A stretch of DNA of 17,500 nucleotides from positions 2,260,337 through 2,277,836 of the forward strand of contig CAUJGJ010000030.1 in assembly GCA_963170055.1 (NCBI GenBank). Direction: 5' to 3'. A program made the translations under genes and the position numbers. This stretch comes from Halisarca cf. caerulea. Lineage: Eukaryota > Porifera > Demospongiae > Chondrillida > Halisarcidae. The notes beneath the pieces were generated by a model. It was not told the DNA's origin. It was given only the letters and a program-made list of their open reading frames with translations, and made no database searches. This document shows positions 8,507-16,113 of the stretch, piece after piece. The number at the start of each line of letters is the position of its first letter. Position 1 is the stretch's first letter.

Positions 8507-9190
8507 AGGATAGACAGGCATATAGCATTGTACACAGGGCTAGACAGGCATATAGTGATGTACACAGGGCTAGACAGGCATATGTACACAGGGCTAGACA
8601 GGCATATAGCGTACACAGGGCTAGACAGGCATATAGCGTACACAGGGCTAGACAGGCATATAGCGTACACAGGGCTAGACAGGCATATAGCGTACACAGG
8701 GCTAGATAGGCATATAGCTATGTACACAGGACTAGACAGGCATATAGCAATATACACACAGGGCTAGACAGGCATATAGCTATGTACACAGGGCTAGACA
8801 GGCATATAGCAATGTACACAGGGCTAGACAGGCATATAGCGATGTACACACAGGTCTAGACAGGCATATATAGTGATGTACACAGGGCTAGACTGGCATA
8901 TAGTGATGTACACAGGGCTAGACTGGCATATAGTGATGTACACTGGGCTAGACTGGCATATAGCAATGTACATGTGCAGGGCTAGACTGGCATATAGTGA
9001 TGTACACTGGGCTAGACTGGCATATAGCAATGTACATGTGCAGGGCTAGACTGGCATATAGTGATGTACACTGGGCTAGACTGGCATATAGCAATGTACA
9101 TGTGCAGGGCTAGACTGGCATATAGTGATGTACACTGGGCTAGACAGGCATATAGCAATGTATATACATGTGCAGGGCTAGACAGGTACG
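8507..9190. repeat. 23-copy minisatellite, 27/30-bp units with a 64-bp higher-order part
   Basis: The core GGGCTAGACAGGCATATAG recurs 23 times. Copies near 8580-8700 have a 27-bp period (spacer GCGTACACA). Those around 8700-8880 are mostly 30 bp, with the spacer lengthened by AAT or TAT. From about 8936 to 9190 two unit types alternate (TACACTGGGC and TACATGTGCAGGGC), giving a 64-bp higher-order period, and core ACAGG becomes ACTGG. Open frames through the 27-bp part on both strands arise because the period is a multiple of three. Confidence 0.95.
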
Positions 9191-9371
9191 TATGTAGTGA
9201 TGTACATGCACGTACAGGATGCCACAGGCATAGGACTGGGTATGCATGGGGCTTGATGGGCACAGGGCTGTACAGAGTTTGATCAAAACTGCATAATATG
9301 ATAAAGTGTGCACCATCCTGCATTCTGCTGTGTCCATGTTTCCGCTTCATCGTTATGCTTCATCAATATAG

Positions 9372-9462
9372 GGATCTGTGACTCATGTATATGCACCTTG
9401 CATGTGAGAATGGTCTGATTGGCAGAGGACCTGACATCTGTGATATGCAGGAAGCAACAGCA
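9372..9462 (+). pseudogene. psi-B terminal half-EGF exon relic
   Basis: After AATATAG the sequence GGATCTGTGAC matches gene A exon 8 from its first base. It continues through TGTGAGAATGGTCTGATTGGCAGAGGACC, ACATCTGTGAT and a GCAACAGCAT 3' flank (gene A: GCAATGACAGCAT). Two insertions totalling about 14 nt destroy the frame. Homology runs beyond gene A's stop codon into its 3' flank. Confidence 0.75.
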
Positions 9463-10069
9463 TGTTATATGTATCTAATGACAGAAACAATATTAAATTT
9501 AAAATTATTGTAAATAATTTGTTAGCCAAAGCCTGGCTATAGGGGCTACATAGCTGGGAGCTGAGTCAGAGTTAACCATAAATCCCACAAGTTTGTTTGC
9601 AGTCAGTGGGAAGTAGGGAAATAGACGGCTGTTTTGTCCTTTTGGGAGCTCACCAGTATTATGGTATATGGCCAGACCACTTGGCCAGGACTATACAATC
9701 TGAAACCAAATGCATGATAACATATGAGTTGGTCTAGAGGTGCTCTATCAGTTGTGATTACAGTCCTAAAGCCACATTGTTATCATGTGGTATATTGAGA
9801 TTGTTTGTGGTTCAAGCAGTAAGTTAGTAAGGTGCTAGGGATGCGAGAGGACGTACTGATTGCCATGGAGACATGGCGGCAGATGAAGATGCATCCTCAA
9901 CATATCCCCAGGCCAAGCAGACACTTCAAAGTATTATATGGAAACCGTACTGTCCTGAGAAGACCTGTTTCCCACGTCCAAGCCTTAGAGTGTGGTAATA
10001 TCACTCTGTGCCTTGTAATGTGACACTGCATATTACACAAAAATATAGTGTTATGCTATTCTATAGCAC
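9463..10069. other. Intergenic, no gene recognised
   Basis: This stretch is less AT-rich than the rest and contains the short inverted repeat AGCCAAAGCCTGGCT at about 9524-9538. It may hold old repeats. A 63-codon frame at 9832-10020 has no recognisable domain. Confidence 0.5.
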
Positions 10070-10071
10070 TA

Positions 10072-10107
10072 GAGTGAAACCACCACTAAAGGACACCCTG
10101 GAGCGCA
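10072..10107. mobile_element. Terminal fragment of a GGACACC-type MITE
   Basis: GAGTGAAACC followed by ACTAAAGGACACCCTGG resembles the ends of the element at 13720-13915 (CAGTAAAAAGGACACC, reverse-complemented right end). Only this end is recognisable; it runs into the TG array. Confidence 0.35.
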
Positions 10108-10113
10108 GTGTAT

Positions 10114-10250
<137 letters not shown>

Positions 10251-10258
10251 GCTTGCAC

Positions 10259-10470
10259 GTTGGATACATCAGGTGTTGGGTACACCAGGTGCATGTTGGA
10301 TACACCAGGTGTTGGATACACCAGGTGTTGGATACATCAGGTGTTGGATACACCAGGTGTTGGATACATCAGGTGTTGGATACGCCAGGTGTTGGATACA
10401 TCAGGTGTTGGATACATCAGGTGTTGGATACATCAGGTGCTGGATACATCAGGTGTTGGATACATCAGGA
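10259..10470. repeat. 16-bp minisatellite, 13 units
   Basis: The unit is GTTGGATACATCAGGT with C/T and A/G variants; one unit carries a 4-bp GCAT insertion, giving 212 bp in total. Because 16 is not a multiple of three, all three + frames rotate and stay open, so the open frames are artefacts. The unit is close to GTTGGATAAACCAGGT inside the MITE at 8060-8233. Confidence 0.95.
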
Positions 10471-10568
10471 TAGATAGTGCACAATTTATAAAGTGATGAA
10501 GATTCACAGTGCAATGTCAGATAAAGTTTTTCAGATTAACCAATGTGGGATGAACCAGGTGTGACTGT
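10471..10568. mobile_element. Right half of a second TTATCC MITE
   Basis: The sequence AGTGCACAATTTATAAAGTGATGAAGATTCACAG is collinear with AGTACACAAAGTGATGGTGGTGATTCACAG of the first MITE. It ends GATGAACCAGGTGTGACTG followed by TA, matching that element's right terminus. Its left half is replaced by the 16-bp minisatellite and TG array. Confidence 0.65.
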
Positions 10569-10885
10569 ATTATATAGGCAAAGAACAAGAATTCAAAGTA
10601 GCGTTGGCCATGGCTATAGTGCATGGTAGAAGCATTCTGGAGAGTACACAAGTCGAACCCATACACCTACTGCTGGGGGCAGTGTTGGACTGGTAGTTGT
10701 ACATAGCACTGACACCTGATCTAGAGGCGTCAGACAGTGAAATATGAGTGCAAACCACAGGATTATAATAATCACTACGCAATATGACAACTCCGTGAAT
10801 AAATTATGCCACCACAATACAGACCATAAGGAATTCTGTGGTACCTAAAGATACTACCACCCACACACACAGGATGCACTGCACA
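10569..10885. other. Spacer upstream of gene C
   Basis: No gene is recognised. The minus strand has GGGTTCGACTTG at about 10650-10661, which recalls a tRNA B box, but no tRNA or SINE structure could be built around it. Confidence 0.45.
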
Positions 10886-10893
10886 TATAAAAG
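10886..10893 (+). promoter_or_regulatory. TATA box of gene C
   Basis: TATAAAAG is identical to gene A's box. Expected transcription start is near 10915. The donor of the first non-coding exon follows 124 bp downstream. Confidence 0.6.
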
Positions 10894-10914
10894 ACTGCTT
10901 TATGAAGTCGGTTG

Positions 10915-11009
10915 GTTAGAGGTGACCATTGCTGAAAGATACGACTATTGGGATCCATAATCTTCCAGCAGCTGAAGAACAAAGACAAGGGAATCCTGCA
11001 AAGACAACT
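10915..11009 (+). other. Gene C exon 1, non-coding 5'UTR
   Basis: The start is approximate, placed from the TATA box. The exon ends AACTG/GTGAGT at 11010. It joins the acceptor CCCAACAG at 11561, removing a 552-nt intron that contains a (TA)n run, to place the ATG 9 nt into exon 2. Confidence 0.45.
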
Positions 11010-11227
11010 GGTGAGTTCACTACTCTATATTTCTTGTGGAGTTTGTTATACTCAATAGCAAAATGGAGTCACTGTTTGAAATCTCTATGCAACAACGTAA
11101 AACAGTAAATGTGTTCTTATTCATGAAATGTAGATACTTGTCGAACGTTTGTGTACACACTGTATAGTCGAAGGTGATCAGTCCTGACTTCATAATTAAA
11201 ATCAAAAATTGTGAATCATTTTGATCA

Positions 11228-11274
<47 letters not shown>

Positions 11275-11561
11275 CAACCACGTGTTATGTTTGTATGATG
11301 GAGTGGTATATACTGGTGGGCTGGGATGGGAAGAAAAACCGCTGTTGGGGATGTTCTGTGGGCAAAACGAACAGCCTGCCTGTAAGGAGTCACTATGCAA
11401 TTGGTCTTGATTCAGAAGTGGTTTTGGAGAGAACTGTTAGCATGGTACCATTAGTTAACAGAAAGACATTAACACGAGACAAGCTTAAGGACATGATGGG
11501 CCACACATGCAACAAATCATGAATTGCATATAATTGTAATTAAATTCCTATATCCCAACAG
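11010..11561 (+). other. Gene C 5'UTR intron
   Basis: This contains the (TA)n array at 11230-11272 and a 75-codon + frame at 11295-11522 that I do not recognise. I see no coding exon with splice support inside it. Confidence 0.4.
11230..11272. repeat. (TA)n microsatellite
   Basis: About 21 TA units in gene C's 5'UTR intron. Confidence 0.95.
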
Positions 11562-11570
11562 CATACAGGT

Positions 11571-11686
11571 ATGACAGGATGTGCCATGCTTTTCAAGGTT
11601 ATTGCATTGGTAGCCTTCATTGTTGTCATTAACGTTAAGGATGCTGACAGTCGTTGTCCAGTTAATGCTTGTCAGCAGGGACCAGC
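11571..11686 (+). CDS. Gene C exon 2: signal peptide and EMI start
   Basis: The exon reads [20 protein letters not shown] and then [20 protein letters not shown] hydrophobic core precedes a polar stretch and the first EMI cysteines. It ends phase 2 at donor GTGAGT. A second in-frame Met at codon 6 is an alternative start. Confidence 0.75.
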
Positions 11687-12049
11687 GTGAGTGTTTAGAA
11701 AGCTCTTATGCACTAGTTAATAATATTGTACCACTGTAAATGTTTTTGGGGTGTCCTTGCTATAGGTATTGCCAGAGAGCTGAGTATGAAACCAAAAACG
11801 AATCCACTGCTGTGAGTACAACAACATTCAACTACAAAGAAACTGTCTACTATGAAAGATGTCATTGGTTAACCTGGGCTAGATGTCAACGGATTGAAAA
11901 AAAGTGAGTGATGAGCTTTGGGAACAGATAAATATAGCATGTATTAATTATAGCGTATACATGACTTTGTATAGTGATCACACTGTGTGTACGTGGTGAG
12001 CCATACAGTTCATTGTATGCAAAGTACACCACAATATAAGTTGTTCAAT

Positions 12050-12096
<47 letters not shown>

Positions 12097-14392
12097 GTGT
12101 GTGTGTGTGCGTGTGTATCTTCAGCACAAACAAACATGAAACATGCGCCAATGGTTCCACATAACAGAAAAGAGTGCAAACTACACTATTAGGTTCATGT
12201 CGATGCATGTATCTTATTATCTACAGGAAGATATATACAACTAAATACCGGCTAGTGTACAGATCAGTGGTAAAGCTGAAATGCATCCCAGGAACTTGCA
12301 CTGATGGATATTGGGGCATCGGAAGATCTTGCAAACGTAAGCAAACCTAATACCATACTAATGGTACATAAATTATTATAGAATCCTGAATAATGCCATA
12401 ATAATATTATAATACAGCTGTGAAGACAATTATTACATATACAGTTATGTATTACTGAGCTTTTTGTAATACCTACTTCAATTGCAGCTAGCTGCTGGCC
12501 ACATGGATGCGAAAATGGAGAGTGTACATCACCAAGGAAATGCACCTGTAGGAGTGGATGGGGAGGAAAGAGTTGCAACCAGCGTAAGTACTCTGAAGGA
12601 ACACAAATTCTCATGCTGTAAGCAGTGTAATGTCTTAAGTTTGTACATATTAAGTACACAGTGCATGCAGTATTGTCTTGTTACATGCGTGTACTGTGCT
12701 TTGCATTTTTTTTCTGTATACATAGCAATTTGCCCACCCCCGTGTGATGGTGGAAGAAAGTGCGTAGCCCCAGGAGATTGCAGATGTGAGTAATGATGTT
12801 CTTGACAATAAATATAAAATCTATCATTTTTAGAAAAATAAAATTATGCCATAAAAATATGTACACCACAAATTGAAATTACGTGCAGAGGATGCAGAAT
12901 CTGCATGGGGTACTGCATGTAGGATCGCCATAATGACACTAACCATCTCTTCCATATACATTTATAGTTGTCTGCTCCCAGTACTGCCGAAATGGAGGGT
13001 CATGCACAGGACCGAATACATGCACTTGTGCCAGTGGATGGAATGGAACCTCATGTGACAAACGTAAGGGTGTTATAATAATTATATTGGTATGATATCA
13101 TGATGGAATAGTATCATTAGATATTTTCCTCCAACATAAATGATTATTGGTCTGTGCAATGTATACCATATGTGTTGGATGATAACTCTATTCTGAGTTG
13201 TTTCTCTCCGAATATACATATAGCCGTCTGTGCTCCTCCTTGTGACAATGGCACACTATGCGTCAAGCCTAATGTGTGTGAGTGCCCAAAAGGATGGACA
13301 GGAAGTCAGTGCAAAACAGGTATATGCATGCATGATTGAATTTCATATAAAATGAGCAAAATTCCAATATTACGTAATCAAGTGTTTCAAAACTTATGTA
13401 CTAATTATAAAGTAATATTATATATCAATAATATGCACATTGTAATAATTATTATATAATTTAGAATAAACCAGGAAATTTTTAATACAATACAACTAGA
13501 CTACTTCAAACTACGTTCATGCAAACAATCCATAATTTTCTCCTGACTTATGTCATAGAGAAGTATTGTGACACAATATGTGTTATATTCACTCAACAGC
13601 AATCTGCAAGCCATCCTGTCGAAATGGAGGAATTTGTACAAAGCCAGGAGTGTGCAGTTGTCCTGAGGGGTGGGAAGGATACAGATGCACCATACGTAAG
13701 TTCTTCACCAAACAGTGTACAGGGACACCTCCGCCAAAGAACATCCTGAAATGCAGACACCCTTATTAAAATGCAAGACACCATATTTTTGCTCCATTTG
13801 AAATCCCTCACATTGACGTGTGTATATTTAACCCTTCCAAAATATGGACACCTCCATGCATATACAGAAGCTTATACTGTGGTCCCAGTACTAGTGCATG
13901 GTGTCCTTTTTACTGTAGAGGCTCCACTGTGCACGCATGAAGTTGCATCAGCTTACTTATGTGTACTTAGTACCAATTTTAGCATAATAATGATTTCATT
14001 AAGGACTAAGGTGCAGTATCTGTACATGTATAAATAGTTTTGTGATAGTTCTACTGCATGCAGCATTGTCACAGAATACATGCCTGTTACAAACACCTGT
14101 ATGGAGAATAATAGTGATTGGAATTTCAAAGCTTTGCACACATTATTATGATTATTTATTAAATTATTCTTTCCTGTCAAAAAGGTTCCTGCTCAAAATC
14201 CTGCAAAAATGGAGGGCACTGTATAGCGACATGTGAACATATTATTGATTACTTTTCAATCATTAACCTTTCTAATGGCTCTCCATATCTGATTCCATAC
14301 TATCAATATTACTCCGTAAGATACTACGAAAGACAGGGGTTACGGGAGTGTGTATCAGGTCAGTCATTGGAGCTTGTATCCCATGCACAGTA

Positions 14393-14443
<51 letters not shown>

Positions 14444-16018
14444 AGTACTTTCAATGAAATATTACACCTGGCCGTTTAGGTTTCTGTACCAGTTATGTAT
14501 ATGGTTTTGCAAGGCATGAAAAATGCATACCACCACGTGAATGCAAATGTCCAAGTAAATGGACTGGTCCAACATGTGAAACAGGTGAGAATTAGCCATG
14601 AAAACTGAAATACAGGGAGACCTCCTCAAGACAAACACTCTCAAATTGTGAAATGTCTCTTAACAAGACCACAATTGTGTTAAGTGCAGCCTTAGGGTAC
14701 TAATCAGTATGACTTCAAGCTCTATTGAGATGAAATTCTCTCCAGATGAGCAGTGAAGAGTGTTCTCTTGAGTTTCATCCTAAGAAGGGTATATGTATAC
14801 ACGGGTGTGTATTGTACGCTACATCTTGTCTATTCCAATATGCATTATTATTGACACTATTGTTCAATGGAATTTTCTCTATCAGCTGTCTGTTCTCCTT
14901 CTTGTGGAAATGGAGGGCATTGCACATCACCAGGTGTGTGTACCTGCCCCAATGAATGGACTGGTAGTAGATGTGAAACTGGTAAGCTGAAGCATTTGCA
15001 AAACTACATTAATTGATCAATTAATATACTGATTAGTGCCCAATTACATTTACGCAGCTGTTTGTTCACCACCATGTCAAAATGGGGGAAACTGTACATC
15101 ACCAGGGGTGTGCCATTGTACATGCGAATGGACCGGAGATTACTGTACCAACCGTGAGTATAATTATATAAGTAGTGCAAAGTGCATGATTCACGATCAT
15201 GAGTTGCATTTTGACTCAATATACATGAGCCCCGTTAATGCTTTAGAAGTAGCCAAAAAAGTGCAATTATAATCAAATCTGCATGAGTTGAGTAAAATGT
15301 GTGCAAATTATAAACTAATGCATGAATGCCCACATAATTACATGCATGCAGCCATATCATATCATGCTCTCAGACTAGGTATATGATAGTGTGCACACAT
15401 GGTTTATTGAAGTCATAGACATCATGTATATGGCTGTTGCACCTGCATGTGCTGCTTATGACTGTAAGCTCATCACTTAAATTAGTTAACGCATCCAGTA
15501 CAGTAAACCTGCAGTTGTAAAGACCATTTGCATATAAAGACCACCTGTTTGTAGAGACCACGGCATGCAGGCTAGCTGGTTCATTGTCCTATTCAGTTGT
15601 ACAAATTTACGATCAACAGCTACTCCGTGTAAGGACCACTTGACCGCAGAGATCACAATTACTTGATCCCTTCTATGATCATTTTAGAACTGTATTTCTA
15701 TTTACAAATATGCTACATTTAATTTATTATATATTATAACAATATTTTTATTGATAGTGTTATTCGTGTGTGCTCCATTCCACAATTACATTTCTATGTA
15801 TGTGCTTTTTAATGTATATTAGCTGTTTGCTCACCACCATGCCAAAATGGAGGAACATGCACAGCACCAGGAGAGTGCACCTGTGAAAGTGGATGGACTG
15901 GGGATATATGCACAAAATGTAAGATTATGAAACTCCTACACACCTACACACACAATTAAACACAGACACACACACACAAACACAAACACAAACACATACA
16001 CAGTGACACATGCACATG

Positions 16019-16113
<95 letters not shown>

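Larger units (their letters stand above)
5560..9462 (+). pseudogene. psi-B: decayed paralogue of gene A
   Basis: Five parts of gene A recur here in the same order and orientation. They are the promoter/5'UTR (5560-5810, compare 10-268), a signal-peptide exon with two stops (5811-5890), the second EMI exon with a stop (6002-6106), a possible EGF remnant (7409-7494) and the half-EGF terminal exon with frameshifts (9372-9462). The first EMI exon is missing between 5890 and 6002. A LINE, a MITE and a minisatellite have expanded the interior. The ordered homology including non-coding promoter sequence means a segmental tandem duplication followed by decay, not a processed copy. Coding capacity is lost. 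Confidence 0.7.

Noticed and set aside
8440..8767. Repetitive 9-residue protein (VHRARQAYS on +, AICLSSPVY on -)
   Set aside because: The 27-bp repeat period is a multiple of three, so any stop-free unit gives an open frame on both strands. There is no signal peptide, splice context or continuation where the period changes to 64 bp.
8507..9190. CRISPR array
   Set aside because: Units are contiguous with no unique spacers, there are no cas genes, and the context is a eukaryotic intron-rich genome. It is a minisatellite.
10640..10665. tRNA gene or tRNA-derived SINE on the minus strand
   Set aside because: Only a B-box-like GGGTTCGACTTG was seen. No A box at the right distance, no acceptor stem and no cloverleaf could be formed.
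11295..11522. 75-aa + frame starting MEWYILVGWDGKKNRCWGC
   Set aside because: It lies in the gene C 5'UTR intron. It has plausible coding look but no domain I recognise, no signal peptide and no splice partners, so it is left as unassigned.
12873..12925. Mini-exon supplying the missing last loop of EGF unit 2 (reads AWGTACR)
   Set aside because: Joining exon 6 (phase 1, leftover T) to the available AG acceptors here creates TAG, TAA or TGA at the junction, and the W-to-C spacing is one residue short.
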